Made by a program: the position numbers and the translations under genes. A DNA stretch of 64,000 nt from contig OX485804.1 in assembly GCA_950295325.1 (NCBI GenBank), positions 62,524,533-62,588,532 of the forward strand. The letters are read 5' to 3'. The notes beneath the pieces were generated by a model. The model was not told the origin of the DNA. It made no database searches and saw only the letters and a program-made list of their open reading frames with translations. This document shows, piece by piece, positions 48,331 to 62,994 of the stretch (its first letter is position 1; every line of letters begins with the position of its first letter). This stretch comes from Polytrichum commune. Lineage: Eukaryota; Streptophyta; Polytrichopsida; Polytrichales; Polytrichaceae.

Positions 48331-51300
48331 ACTAGGATTTAAGTATATATGGATTAATGCATGAATTTTGACAACGCTAACCGCCAATATGACATACTCT
48401 AAATAGAAAAACTACACAAATATGGTGGCTGGTGAACATGGAATACATAAATTCAAAGTTGTGGTTATTATGTTAGTGCTCTTGTTGTTGTCATTTGAAG
48501 TTTTTTGTCCCCACAAGTGCACATCCCTTATAATTTTTGAACAATGATTTGTTTAAATACACTTAAATATCAGTTATCATGAGCTTCAGTTATATCAAGT
48601 AGTTAAGCATATTAAGCCTTCATTAGGCTTCAATATAGTCATATAATGAACTCAGGCTCCCATTTTGAAATTTTGAAATTTTCATTTGTATTGGCAAGGT
48701 ATTTGGACTGCTTCATTGTGTATTCATCAAGTTTAGGTAGACTAACAGAATGCAGTTAATCAGTGGAAAATTTGTCAATGGTTTCTCTGCAATTAGTTAT
48801 GCAAGACACATCCAAGTGATTGTACAACTTTGGAGCAATTTTTAAGGAGCAATTTTCTAAAGAAATATGCCACAGTGGAGTATGACAATGATGATTTGAT
48901 TAGTGTGTGTAATTGATATACTTTTAGCTACACATAAACCCTATATTATATTAAAAAAACTGGTTTTGAGAAAACTATATTAAGGGTTGGATAAGAAACT
49001 AAAATTTGAAATAAAAATTTGGGTTCTCCTCACTCTCTTTTTTCAAGCTCCCATGGCCTTATATGTTTTTTGGCAATGCAATAAAAGTTGTCTCAAAATA
49101 AAAGATAAAAACTAAACTCCATGGGAACTCAAAGTAGTCCACCAATGAAATGGTGTCTCAAACTCAGAGGCTTGAACCCATATCCCATGGGAATTTTGAG
49201 ATTCAGTCACCTCATGTTGGAATACTATTCGGATGGGTGACCTTTCTAGCATTTGATTTCTAGTGCACCCTACCACCCTATAATCCACCTAATCACAGTG
49301 GGGGTATTTGGGTGAATCAAATATTTTCAAACATTTCCAAACAAAGCATGTGGGAACCCAAGGGCTTGTGCTTGGGAAGGTTGGTGAAAATTGGCTTGTC
49401 CGCCAAACGTTTTCTTGAAGGCGCTCACTTTTAAAAGGAGGCAATAATCTTCAGGGGCCCCTCTAATTCTTGTGATTTCTACTAGGATATTAAATATTAA
49501 ATATTAAATATTTTTCATGAATATGCTATTTTAAATCCTTGTGATGGGTTAAAAGGTTCAAGGACTCCTTGGCAATTTTAATTAAAGTTTTGATTTTTGA
49601 GGTAACAAGCTAACAGGTCCCATGCAAATGTTTTTCATCTCTTGCTCATCATAGACTTTTGGGAAGCAAATTGTGAAAAGAGTTTATATTGACTACCATT
49701 CTTCTGTGTTTTGATTTGTGAGTTGAAATTTGCATTTGTTACCATAACATTGCTCAGCCTAGGTCTAGCATTCACCCTGGACCGAACGTTTAGCATACTT
49801 TTAATGTAGGAATCTTGGGAGATGGGCTGCTAGACTCATGATCCACCACTAGCCGGCTATGAGGCAGCCGGTCGCTCCATTGGGTTCAGTTTGACTCCTT
49901 TGCCCAGGTGAAAACTTGAAATGCCTATGTTTGCAATGTCACCATTCCGTAGCCCTTCAATCTTCTCTTTGGGAACAAAGTGCCACCGATTGCAGTGTAT
50001 CCAATAGTGTGAGCAAGCCATAATGAAATTGAGTAGCAATTTGTCAATGTGACGTACTGCATCATTCCACTTTCGTCACATTATCTACAATCTCAAATTG
50101 TGTTACTATTGCTAAATTTCAAACTTAGCACAGGGTCATGAGAAGTTGACATTGCAAACACCGATTACAACCAACAATGCAATTCATGATAGTCCTTCCG
50201 CATTGTCTAGATCATATGTAGCCACAGTTCATTTATATTGGAGTCAATGCAAGGTAAAATACGAGCAGGTTGTTGATGATGACAAATGTTCATGATGCAT
50301 AGATGAATAACAATACCAGTGATCTTTAAAATGTGGTACGTAAACGACTCCCTCGGAAGACACTCAAAGTGTTCTAGCAAACAAAAGAGATTATGAAACT
50401 AAAGAACCGGATGAATTATATATTGCATTATTTTTCTATAAAGGCGATCAACGCATCAAGGATGTGCATTTTTACTAGCATTCAACAATTCAAAGACATG
50501 CTTGCAACAAAATGGCCCCATGAGTGTTGAAATTAGAGTTGCTGTAAAATCATCATGACTACTACTCACATGGTTAGATTGTAATTGCGGTAATGCCACC
50601 CCGTAAATGTATGTGATACCTACTCATGATTCTGTTGAATGCATTTATCTATGTTACAATAATTGAGAAGGGGTCTCAATTATCCCGGGCATACTTGCCA
50701 ATACTATCTACACCACCAGTTCTTACATCATGCATCTTCTCTTTATGTCACTTATATGACAAATATAATCTCGGGGTTCTTAATGAGATTTATATGTCAT
50801 TTTTATGGTGCTTGGTGGTTGAAAAAAATGTGAACATAGATAAAGGAAAAGCGCAGTTCAAACAAAATCCCCCTTTGCAAAGGTTGCAAATTCTCAAGAA
50901 GTATCAATTCTAGCAATGTTACCTAAGGCAATCAAATTACAAAATCGAGATCATGGTCACACCTTATTGATGAAGAAGTAAACATCTACATCTTGCCTAA
51001 TTCCTTATAGGTAGAAATCTAGCAGTTGAACAAGTAGTGTAGGTTAAGAGGTGTTTTCCGTTCAGCATCTTGAAGATCTGGCGGAAGGTGGGGCTTTTGC
51101 TGGCAACCTTTGGCATTTACCGGCAATTTGGTGGCTTGGGTCTGTCCCCATTGAAATTGACCCGGCCTAAGACCTGTGTACAAACCCGGATTATTTCCTA
51201 ATCTCAAGTTCAAAGGCCAGGTCCCACAAAACGCAATGAGTATGTTGTGCAATGTTATGATTGAGTTTGATGTAGCATACGAATACCCAAATCACCATCT

Positions 51301-53000
51301 AGGTTGTATTTTAGTCCAAATTATGACAGGATTTTTTTCCCTCACTAAGGGCCCTCTTCACCTCATATCGATATATTTGTGAAACTGCATCTTTTGACAG
51401 GCATGTTTTAATTTTTTTAGATATATCATTAACCTCCATGAGCATATGTCAAAAAACCAAATGAGCAAGAAGTGGAATTTCAAAACGTTCACACCATGTT
51501 TGAATTTCTATAAAACTTCCATATATACTTCGTAGAATTAGATGCAAAGATGGAAGGGTTATGGAAATATGCTTTGTGACTCCTCTATAGTCAATGATCA
51601 AACATAACAAATCCTTAATGTGCTCTTCAATTGGGCTTCAGTTGTTTTGTTCCATTACCACTTCCATTTCTCCACGAGCTAATTTTTTCCAAAACCTCCA
51701 TCACTAATTATATTAAAGAGGTAAAAATATTTCCAAAGAATTTCTAATTACTTTTGCAAGTGACCACTTGATTTATTTTTGTTGTTTTTGTGGAACAGTA
51801 TCCTTTGAAGCTTGAATTAACCTTAAGAAAATAATACTAAGAAAATAGATAATCAATATTTCATTTGTTTGATCAAAAGGAAGTTTAAGTCGATATTCGA
51901 TGTCACTCCACAACATTGTGAGAATTGCTTGATAGTAATATTTTAAAAAATTGATGGTGACAAGAAAGAAAAAAATGGCATTAATTAGCAATCTACCAAA
52001 ATATTAAGTGTCTAGACCTTTCCAACAAAATTGTGCCAAGAGTTTAATTTAATTAAGGTTCCTCATGTAAACAATCACATTCCATTTTTTCATCACATTT
52101 TTCACCAAATACATTATAGATAGGTAGGTAGATAGATAGATCCATTTTCAATGGAACTTTGGTTGGTGTCGAAAGACCTTGCTATGCTTTACAACAATCT
52201 ACCTTCTCAAATCTCACCATAAGAAGCTATTGAGTAAGCTGTTGAAATGTAAAGTATGATACGTAGAGACACGAAACAATGGAGTTGATTCTAACTAATA
52301 TGTTTAAAACTTGGATTGATTGCTTACAATCCCACCTCATCCCAAAGTCATATAAACCTCATTGCACTACAAATTATTTCCAAATGTATGAGCCAAACTA
52401 ATTTTAGAATAGCACATTGTTCCAAGATTCATAAAGCATTTTAATACCAAGAAGTGAGATACAAATCTAAACTTGACTAGTTTACTAGAGATGTGTTATA
52501 CACAAAAGAAAAATATCGAGTTGTTCCTGAATAATACTTTTATTCACGTATGTTAACCGCTCTAGTTCAAATGTCTTTGGGAACTAATCTAAAACTATGT
52601 CCTACTTATTATTTAGTTGATTTGGCATTGAGACAATGGATCCAATCGTGATGGTAGATTGATGGTAGGTATTCAGGAGATCGGTGGGTTCTTAGTGACC
52701 ACTTTGGAAAACCGCAAAGACACCTTAATTTTCATAACTCAAAGTTGAATCACATGATATCAAAATTCCATGAACTCAATTCCATAAACGTCTGTGTGGA
52801 TTAGCAATTTTGGAAGAAAAGAAACCTGAACTTTTCAGTTACATTAAAGATCTCAAGTGCTCACATTGTTCATTATAGGCACTTCTACCTTACCGTGCCG
52901 AGTCACTGGCAATCGTGGGTCAAGAATTTTAAGCCTGGAGGATGTGAGTCGATTATAGTGTCCATCTAAGCACTAAGTAAAAAATTTGCACAGAAACTCC
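48331..53000. other. Gene-free AT-rich stretch
   Basis: Nothing beyond short chance frames was recognised. A TAGATAGA microsatellite lies at about 52118-52140. No transposase, reverse transcriptase or RNA gene motif was seen on either strand. Confidence 0.45.
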
Positions 53001-54064
53001 AAACACAAATTCTCGTGGATTTTACCACAGTGCAGTCCAAGATTGCCAACAGCGAAATACACGTCACCTCAAGAATGATGGGTTTCTAATCTGACGAGGT
53101 TGCATTCCCTGTCAAAGCCGACAATTCTATGTATCTCGGAACAGCGACCACAGAAATCATTTGCCATAACTGACCATAACTGTTTGATGATCGCTCCCAA
53201 ACACACAACTAACTTCCTGTACGGATCATAAGAGAGTCGTCTGCACTGTGGAAATTTCAAGGACAAGAGAGATTCGATCCGACGTCAGGAGTCTGCATAT
53301 CGGCTTACCTATCTCGTACCCAAAGATTTTACAACGAACTTTCCACCAACGAACAGAGAGAACCGACCGCTAGTTACAGATCACCCGGTTGAGTTTGAGA
53401 AAACAACCTGTTCAAGGTCAAAATCTGAGGAAGATCACTGATCGTGTTAGAGAAATCTATGGAAAAATACCTCAAATCAACGAAGAAAATCTGAAATTAA
53501 TATCACAGCATGTAACCGATTGGACTTGGAAACACTAGGATCTCGACCAATCATACCCGAAAGTAATCCTCGGACACTGCTCTCCAAGTCCGGGGAAGGT
53601 TTTGGGCATATGTAGTCAGTCAAGATCCTCATGATTCTAAATTCAAAACCGGTTTCGCTCTATTCATGTGAGGTATATTCTATAGATTCCTCTTAAATAA
53701 TCGGTAAAATTCCTGAAGTCTTGAACCGCAACCAGTTCTTCCCGGACATAGCTGCTCTCAACTTACTTCGTACGGAGAATTTTACACCCAGTATATCCTG
53801 CTAGGTTTTTAATGCACAGATAGCTACGTGGGGGACATTCTCGTCAACAAAGTCCCTGTTGAATGCATGGCTACCACGAATCTCCATGTATGAAGGCATC
53901 CATGCAGTGGCCTGCCGACTGGATATGGAGTTAGATTCGCAAAATTCGATCTCCATCTTTCACATGATGGGTGTCGGCACAGTAGCTCCGCTCCTCCATC
54001 TGTCACCTCGTAAATAAATAAATGAATCAGTGAAGTCGGGTAAGTTAGTTCTGAAAAAGGGTTC

Positions 54065-54825
54065 GATGAGCCACTGTTCTGTTCGTGCATGGAGATCGAT
54101 TATGGTAGCTGCTCCTGCCAGATCCAACGTCCGGGGTTGAGATCCTCGTGTTTCCAAGTCCAACCGGTTACAGGTTTGACGTCTTTCAGTTCTTCTTTAT
54201 TGATTTGAGGTATATTCTCTAAAATCCTCTAAAAATGATCAGTAATTTTCCTGAGGTCTTGAAAAGTGGAAGGTTAACTTCATAAGGAAAATTGGAAATC
54301 ACCCTCATGCTATGAAAATTGGATTTGGGTTCCCAAGATTATTTATGGTTCTCCATTGAGCTCGTGACCAACCTCCCAATCAGTGAACATTTTTCTCAAC
54401 ATAATCACTATATTCATAAAAACTATTGACTATTGGTCATGTAGGATGAGCCACTGTTATGTTAGTGGAGATTGATTATGGTAGTTACTCTTGCCAGATC
54501 CAATGTCCAGGGATAAATTTCGGCATAATCGGTTGAGATCCTAGTGTTTCCAAGTCCAACCAGTTACAGGTTTGACATCTTTCGGTTCTTCTTTATTGAT
54601 TTGAGGTATATTCTCTAAACCCGTCTACAAACGATCGGTAATTTTCCTAAAGTCTTGAAGGGTGCAAGGATTACTTCATAAGGATGCTATGAAAATTGGA
54701 TTTGGGTTCCCAAGATTATTCAGGGTTCTCCATTGAGCTCGTGACCAACCTGCCAATCAGTGAACATTTTTCCCAATAGAATCACTATGTTCATAAAAAA
54801 TATTGATTGTTGGTCATGTAGGTCC
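54065..54825. repeat. 378-bp tandem duplication
   Basis: 54068-54445 is repeated at 54446-54825: GATGAGCCACTGTT, TTTCCAAGTCCAACC(G/A)GTTAC, TGATTTGAGGTATATTCTC, ATTGGATTTGGGTTCCCAAG and TTGGTCATGTAG recur in order. A weaker, older relative lies at about 53520-53730 (TTGGACTTGGAAACACTAGGA on the other strand, GTGAGGTATATTCTATAGA). A C-run (54826-54836) follows the second copy. Confidence 0.8.
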
Positions 54826-54836
54826 CCCCCCCCCCC

Positions 54837-56279
54837 GATTATGTTGATTACTAAGTTCTAGAATGGTTCTTGTATTTCGAACACACAATCTAATTTCTTT
54901 TCAACACATGGCTTTTTTGGTATTCGTTTTGAAGCCACACCAATTCCATATCACTCAAATATGGGTGCCTGATTAGAATTAGTAATCAAATTAGGCACAC
55001 CTACCTTAGTTGAGATTGACTTTGGTTGGGATCCTTATAAGTAATAGTTTTTATTATTCCTTACATCCATACCCCATTACAGGAGTGATGAAGCCACATA
55101 CGGATGATTATACAAATTTCATCCACAAGTGTGCATATTCATCCCAAATTTGGCAACGTCATCCCAATTTGTATCATTTTTGGGGATTTTTTTATGACTT
55201 CATCCTCGTGGAAAATTTGGAAAGAATGCAATATTAAATTTATATTTTGCAGTTACAAATGAGGAATAGATTGCCAAATTAAAATCAATGCATGTGACAG
55301 ATATTGTTTATAATTTCAACTTTGTGATCATTGTATGATGGATCTTCTCATATTGCAATGAATGCACAGATGTATCTTGAAGTTCCCAAATCTTTGTAAT
55401 GAAGTCGCTATGCAATCACATACAAGTCACCACATGAAAGATAATGTCGTAATATTGGTTCTCCTCCATTGAGTAATTCTATGATCTATTACAATAATAG
55501 ATTTGCAATCTATGTTTATAGATTTCAAGACCATCTAATGGAACACCCCGTAATTTTTTCCTAGTGAGTGGTTCATCATAAAGTATGTTGGTGATGATGA
55601 GCTAAATTGCCCTCTATGTCAACAGTAGTATGAAAGTCTTGTTGGAATGCATATGGGGACAATCAAAGGTCAAAGCTTCATGTAGTTGTTTATGTTTGAT
55701 AGATTTGGAAAGAATGAGATTAAGTACATAAAACTTTGAGATTAATTAACTACATATATCAAGGGCATATTTTTGCCTATGGTGAGCTATAATCATTTTT
55801 TTGATACCACTTGGATATGTCAAACAAGGATTTTACATTCTCTTCGTATTGGAAGAGTGTGGAAATCATAGGGATATTTATGTATTTTGTATATCATCAA
55901 TATATCTCCAAAAACCTTCAAACCTAGATAAACTTACCTTGATGTTGATATGAGAGGGACAACACCAACCTCAAATAAAGGATACTTTATCCTTAATCAA
56001 TTTAGTATTGATACGACATTTTGATATTATTGATCCAAATAAGGACTTGGGAATGTAAATATTCTTTCATCTTGTGATTCTCACCAAGTATTGATATAGA
56101 ATGGGGCGACAGAGGCTATGGTGGGGGGGGGGGTTACAAACCAGCATTCTACTAGAGAAATTGTTACAATACCAAGTGCGTTCATATTAAACCTATAAAG
56201 ATTGACATGTGTTCAAGACATCATCCAAATTTAAACTTTATCACTTATGGATGCAAGCATAGTAAAGTGGACAGCTCCT
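54837..56279. other. Gene-free AT-rich stretch
   Basis: No supported gene. A G-run lies at about 56124-56133. Confidence 0.4.
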
Positions 56280-56870
56280 GATCCATGCCTAGTGTTCAAT
56301 GAAAGTGATTGAAAACTATACACTAACTTTGAATTTTGTGAAGAATACAATCACAGACATTTTGAAAACATATTGATCTACAAATCCAAGCAATTTATAT
56401 TGACAAAAAATTCCTAGAAAAGTCTACATATTTTAGAAGACGGTGCAAGTGGTGTGCAAGTAGATGATATTGAACAAGTGATTGTCTAAAATTTGTTTTA
56501 AATATGATTAAATGACATTAAATTGATGTTTTTCTACAAATTTTTGTGATGATGCCCCCAAGTAGATAATGAATTCAAGGAATATGAAAGAAAATTCTAA
56601 CTTCAAAATGGTTAAGGTCATGAAATCTACATCCAAAACCAAACTCAACTATTTGCTTTTGAACATCAATTTTTATGCTAAGTATTAAAAAACTCAACTT
56701 CGTACTCTACATTTGAGTATTTAACACAACAATAGAGGTCATCATAAAATTAAAATATCCAATTTAAATAACGCGTTGCTACTACTTTAAGCCTTTGATA
56801 AAAAAAAATTATGGTTTTAATATACTAGAGGACTCTTTTGGTCCCCTTTATCATGCTTGCACCCTTATCT
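56280..56870 (+). repeat. Dispersed repeat R2, copy 3
   Basis: It aligns with 46615-47280 and, inverted, with 37232-37690. Similarity may start as far left as about 56240. No coding capacity or terminal structure is seen. Confidence 0.8.
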
Positions 56871-59800
56871 CTTTGGTTTGTTCTTAACAACATCCTTGCC
56901 ATATACCACCCAAACATAGGTATTCAACTTTGACACAAAAGACCTACATACTTGCAACACTATTACTCCACGATTGATATGACGTACAATATTATTGTTA
57001 AATGAAGTGCACAAACTAATTATTTGGTCACACATTACATTGATTACATGGATGACCGAAGTTTAGGATTTATGTCAAGCATTCATTTAAGATGCAATAA
57101 ATACACCCGATAAGCGATACGAGGCCAACCAAAATCATCATGACCCCACATTTTGTCCACAAGAGATTTTCCATTTTAAGGAATGTTGAATGATTTGAGC
57201 TATTACATTCATTGACCACATTCTACATCCCATGGATTTACACATTAGGCATTGACAATTGTAAGCAAGTAGACTATCTACTAGATAGCACATGACATGT
57301 GCAGCCCCAATGTAAGTAACTAGGTTTAAAAAAAAAGTTCAAATACATGAGAAGTTGTCATGAGGTGGCCAACTTTCACAAATACTCTAACTTATCCCTT
57401 TGAGACTTCACAGAAGGTCTTGACCGACCAAGGCTCTATCAAGAGACCAAGAGCGGGTCAAGGTGCCCCACACGTTGGGGCACACCACTTCTCCTAGCTC
57501 AAGCTACACCACCCAAATGATTGAGCTTTCTTGCAAGTTACCGTCCTCTATGTATGTTATTTGTTCTTGCAACATCACATCCGCTATTGCAAACCTTTTT
57601 GTCCATTCCGTTCCTTGTGTTTTCTTCTTGCCCATGGTAGTTGTCCATGAACGTAGCCCAAGGTCGGTCCCAGTCCTTAGCCCACGGCTCTCCTAAACCA
57701 AAAGCGGTGGCCTTGCGGGTTCCATATTAGCCCATCAACTTCAAGCCTTTCATGCACTCCATGTGATAAGAGGCTTATCACTTGGGTTGGATTGTCTTGT
57801 GTCCAACCTCGTGAAAGCTAAGCCTTTTTGGCATGTAAATGAAGTACATGGGTTTCATACCCAAAGTTCAAGTCCGTACATTCATTAACCCCTAGATGTG
57901 CAAGGGTTGTCATAAAATGTGCAAAACAACTACTTTTGAAAGCAGCCCACCTTATAAGCCACCTTATAAGCCACCTTATGGAGCCTAACTTAGAGGTAAG
58001 TGAGCTTTATATGGACATTTTTAACTATGCACCCTCTTCTCTTAAGATGCAAAACATGCATTTAGTGCAAGGTAGTTGTCAATTCCAAATCATGTTGGTA
58101 GTCGTTCTCCTCATACTTTTTGGAACTTGTATTGAGTATTATTCTTCATTATCAAAGAAAATATTCTCAAGCTTATTGAAAGGTCATGTTTCCCCCTGCC
58201 CCCTCCCCGTTATGTTGAATCTTGACCTTAAAATAGTTAACACGTTTGGTGCACATAGTCCAATCTCTTAAAAAACACATGTCTTATTGATCTCCATTCT
58301 TACGTGCACACCTAACCACATACCACTCAAAGTGTGAGTGAGAGAGGTACCCGAGTAAGGCCCACATACTTTAATGCGTCGTCACCCCATGTCAACCTCC
58401 CTCCCTCATGGCCCCTCCCGAACTCAACATCAATATTTTTTATATGCTTATAACCAAAATTTGGGTGTTGTAAATCTTGTATTACGTACTTTAAGTTGAA
58501 GGAGACTTGTGACGGTGGTGCTCCAAACTTTGTAATTTACAAAGTTTAATAGTCCAAAGTGCAATTTACACTCATAAATTAGGACCATTTTTACACAAGA
58601 GCTCAAACCTACAAGTTCCAAGGGTTTGGAACTCGAGTTTGTCTATGAGGTTTCATTCAAAAATCAAACCATTGAGAGCTTGACCAATTCTCCGACTCTT
58701 CATAGTTTGATCACGTATAACACTCTAGTGTCAAAGTGAGATGTCACGAGGGGATGGGTACTAAACAAAAGTGTGTTAACACATGACGCCCGTGCTTGTG
58801 AGATAGAACAACTAAGGCACTTTTGATCACCCGCAATGCTTGGAGGTTGCCTTAAGGTATGAACAAGTACAATGGTACTTGGTGGACTATGTGATGATAA
58901 GAATCAAGTCATGGTTATCTAAAACTATGCCTCAAAGTAGGAACAACTAATAACTTCGTTCATGTAACGCAAAACTCATTGTGTTGTGGCCATAGTCGTG
59001 GACTTGCTCAATGCATGAACTCCGTACAACCAAGGGTTAGGTTCAATTAGGACACGGGCTAAGGACCGACCATTAAAGTGGATTTAAAGACATGCCAAGA
59101 GTGCTTGACGCCCATTGGCTTGAGGCCCAACAAAGCATACTTTATGACGAGCCAATGAATGCTCGAAGCCCATTGGGTCGGGGCCTAACAACTTCTTGAC
59201 TAAGGCAAAAAATGCTTGAATACCGTTGGCGTGGGACCCGCAACACTAGAGCTTGGCCTCTTAACTTCCAAGAGGTAACTTAGGATCATGATCAAACACG
59301 TGTCAAAAATTGTTTGAGCTTATTGTAGATATTGCATGGATAGACCATTTGGGATACTATATCAAGACCCCATCTAATTATTGTAAGCGGTTTAAAAAAA
59401 CTCAAGCTGAAAGCTGAAAGCTCAATTGTAAAGTGGTCTAGAATGAGTGTGCATCAAGAAGAGGCTCTCCATCCATGAGACTCGTTTCTTCAAACCCTCA
59501 ATCTCTAGTGTAAAGGAGGTCTTAGCAACATAACCAACTTCCAAGTGTGTTTCTAGATAGGTTGCATAGAGTATACATTGTTCATATATCACTAGTTTGC
59601 ACTTCTACGGGCTTTTGGGAGTCCAAGTATATAGTAATGAACTTGGATTAAAATTCCTCATTCATGACATTAGTTTTGGATCATGTCTTGTAATCGGACA
59701 CATCTAGAAAGACTTCTAGTGAGGAGGCAAACTCTCATGCATGTTGTACATATCCAAAATTTTTAGTGTTTTGGGCAACACCCCAAATCAAGGATGTTTC

Positions 59801-62783
59801 AAACATGACATTCAACTTCAATACGGGAGACATATTTCACCTAGTCAATGAACTTGGAGCCCTCTAGAGTAGGCATATGGACTTCATTTTTTTAATATTC
59901 AAAATTTCACATGCATGTGTTTTGATATACAATTGTTTGGGGAATTTTACCCCATGTAATTTATCCGTCATGTCATCCAAAATAAGATATTAGGTTTTCA
60001 CTGGTTGCCCCACCCTCAAAACTTCCACTTTGCAATTGTTGGATCTTCCTGAAATTGTATAGAAATGAGATGATTTTTGTCCCCACATCTTTGTTGTCGA
60101 GTTGGCATTCACATATAGATGCCATTATAAAATGTTGGCAAAAGTGGGCTCAAATGTGTTTATCATAAGGGTGGTATGAAAGTTCCAAGTTCATTGAGAT
60201 GCACTTGGAACAAATAAGGCTAATATACTCCAGGTGTTGTTGATCATGATTGCATTAATTTGAGCAAGAATTCCAATTGACACAGAAGAAGGTGGGGGGC
60301 TCAAAATAATTCATTATTTATGGTAAATAGTGTGGGGCTAGTGTGCAGCGAGAATAACAATTGTGTGTATGTAATTCATGAATCAGTTGATCGTACTTAT
60401 TATTCTTAAAATAAGGTAGTGTCCTAATGAAATTGTCCTAAAGACTTATAGACATAAAATTTCATATAAAGTTATACTGAAAAGGATGTCACTTTGGCAT
60501 AACCCACAAATTGAGAGCTTGAACTCCCAACAATCCTAATAACCATGTTCACACACGTGACTGAGGTAGAAATACCATAACCCGTTAACCACCCTCTAGC
60601 CGTGCACTAGACTGCCGTCATAATGGTGAAGTGCCATTTCTAAAACAGATCATGGCTCAACAGCAACCTCAATGCGTGTACACTTAGTGTAGCCAATGGG
60701 AGTCAAGTGTTAATGTCCTCACGAGGTAACTGATTTAGGCAATGTTCTATATGAAAATGCAGATTACCATGTTCGGTGTAGGGAGAATCTAGTGAACGAG
60801 TAGGGAGTTGGACAACTTTCCACTTTGAAAAATTGTAGCATTTTTTGTATAGGGCAGAAAAATATGAAACAACTTGCATTCTTCACAAATCCTTCTCGTC
60901 TATCTTGGGAAAATTATCTCATGATTGTCAGACCACATCTTCAATGCGAATCACCTTATTTTCGCGAGCTATGATATTTCTACCTTAAAGACCACGAAAA
61001 AAAGAACAATTTACGATTTCTCGTGATCATAGTTGGCAGTATGAAGATCATGACATAGAGAAATCCACGCCACTTTTAAAAGCCTTGATCACGGGACATG
61101 TTGTACAACAGCCAGCTCAATCTCTCTAGTACGAAAGAGGCGTAAGCCAATCCTCATAACATGGTCAATGATTGCCACTCTTCGTGCCCAAATGTAATCG
61201 CCATGTGGGTTTCTATCAGGCCCCCGACCAATGTGGTACTGACACATGGCCAAACTATGCGACACAATATTTAATATTGGTTTAGTGAAAAAGGATGAGA
61301 TATGTTACATATGATATTTACTGTCACGGATCCTAATTGTCTTGTGCAATACTAAATTGTAAACCTCAGGGTAGTGTCGCCAACACTAAATGCTAACCCA
61401 AGATCATTTGTCACCCCTTGTAAAAATATATTTTAAAAAATTAAAATTAACCAAAAGAAGGGGTATATATTTACTGTGTTGCAAGTACTGTCACTTACCA
61501 AGTGGCGTTTTTTAATCCAAATTTCAATCATCCATGACAGTATTTCATCACAAGTTGCTGACAAGACAAAGGTAGGGTTTTGGCCAACAGATGAACTCAT
61601 CCATCATCCATGACAATATTCGTTCACTTATTCATATGAAATGTCATCGGAAAAGTTATCATAGTGACATTAAATACCATATGGCGTTAAATATCATATT
61701 TAGTGTAGTACTTGTACATGTGGAGCTCGATCTCAACACCAAATGTAAGAGCTTGACTTGGTCCACTTTCTATGCATCTACCATACTATGCATCTACCCT
61801 AAGCATCTAAGAGGTCCAAACTAGACTTTTCCAAGTAAAAAATTGGTGCACTTGAGCTACCTACTATCGTTTTTACCTAATCATGCTAAAAGTGACCATG
61901 TATAGAATCAACTTATTTTCCAAGTCCATTGTTTGAATATGTTAAACACTTTGATATCATTAAAGGTTTAAGTTCAAATACGCAGCATGGGTGCCATTGA
62001 ATGCAAATACATACATTGTATTTTGATCATCAATGTCTAGTATCAGTATATTTTCTATTTTATCCTTGACATAAGACAATGTATGTAATAAGGTTTCAAG
62101 CACATAAATATAAGACATGATTTCTAAACGGGGTGAAATCCTTATAATTTGTGGTTATGGCCATATATTGAGACCCCGTGTCCTTTCAATGTTAACCCCT
62201 AACTTCCCAAGTCTATGAAAGGGCTCTTTTGACTACACGTGAAAATTTCATGGACCGGATTTGAGGTTGAAATAGGAGGTATCCATACATTTTTGATACT
62301 TGGAAGAGGAACTAGTTTAAGGGGGGAACTAAGTATGAAATACCCTTTGGATTTTCATATTATAAAATTTGAAGTAAAGGGATTCACATGGTAACCATCA
62401 TATGTTACCCCCCAAAAAGTATACCTTTGACTTGTCAAATTCACTTGGGAAACAAGTGAAATGTATTTGTTATCCACTAGATGGGACCAACTCAATAATT
62501 GAGTACCTCCACACATTCTCAAGCCAAAATGTGCAACTTAATGGGCTAGCCACCTTGCAATTGGAGTATATAATTTATCCCATGTTTCTAACTACATATA
62601 TACCAAAAAACAAGCCTTTAAAATTAAAAAATGTCCAAAACTTAAACTGAACGATTGATGTGAGTACGAAGACCAAAATTAATAAGAACATCAAAAACAT
62701 TTTATTTTCAGCAAATTAAACCCCATTGATGTTCATATAAAGTTTGCATTGAAGTGCCATCATAGAAGTCAAGACCCTCACAT
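56871..62783. other. Gene-free stretch with minor internal repeats
   Basis: No gene is supported. A 12-bp word (CCACCTTATAAG) is repeated three times at 57945-57976. At 59091-59245 a 55-bp unit (GCCCATTGG(C/G)TTGAGGCCCAACAA or variants) occurs three times. The many short frames show no recognisable domain. Confidence 0.45.
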
Positions 62784-62960
62784 GGGGAGTGCTATCTTAT
62801 GAGCGGTGAGCAATGAGCGGTGAGCAATGAGCGGTGAGCGATGAGCGGTAACTTATGAGCAGTGAGGAAGATGAAAATTTTGGTAATAGGGCCACCAATA
62901 TCCTATAACCGTGGAATTGTGGCCTTAAAAATGATGATTTTAGGGTTTAGTAATAAGAGG
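62784..62960 (+). repeat. Terminal region of the second element
   Basis: It holds GGGGAGTGC at the edge, four GAGCGGTGAGC-like words (62811-62850), CCTATAACCGTGGAATT and a TTTAGGGTTTAG word. Similarity to the right end of the first element is by shared ordered words and not by long identity. Confidence 0.6.
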
Positions 62961-62994
62961 GTTGAGAAGGATAAACAACATGAAGTCCAAAAAT

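Noticed and set aside
53069-54163. Three minus-strand frames of 65-88 codons in a GC-richer patch
   Set aside because: No recognisable domain, no splice-supported extension, and partial overlap with the tandem duplication.
57463-57696. 77-codon plus-strand frame
   Set aside because: Composition is unlike protein, there is no domain, and the region looks like non-coding repeat.
62402-62650. 82-codon plus-strand frame near the second element
   Set aside because: It lies outside the terminus, has no domain, and codon composition follows the AT-rich background.
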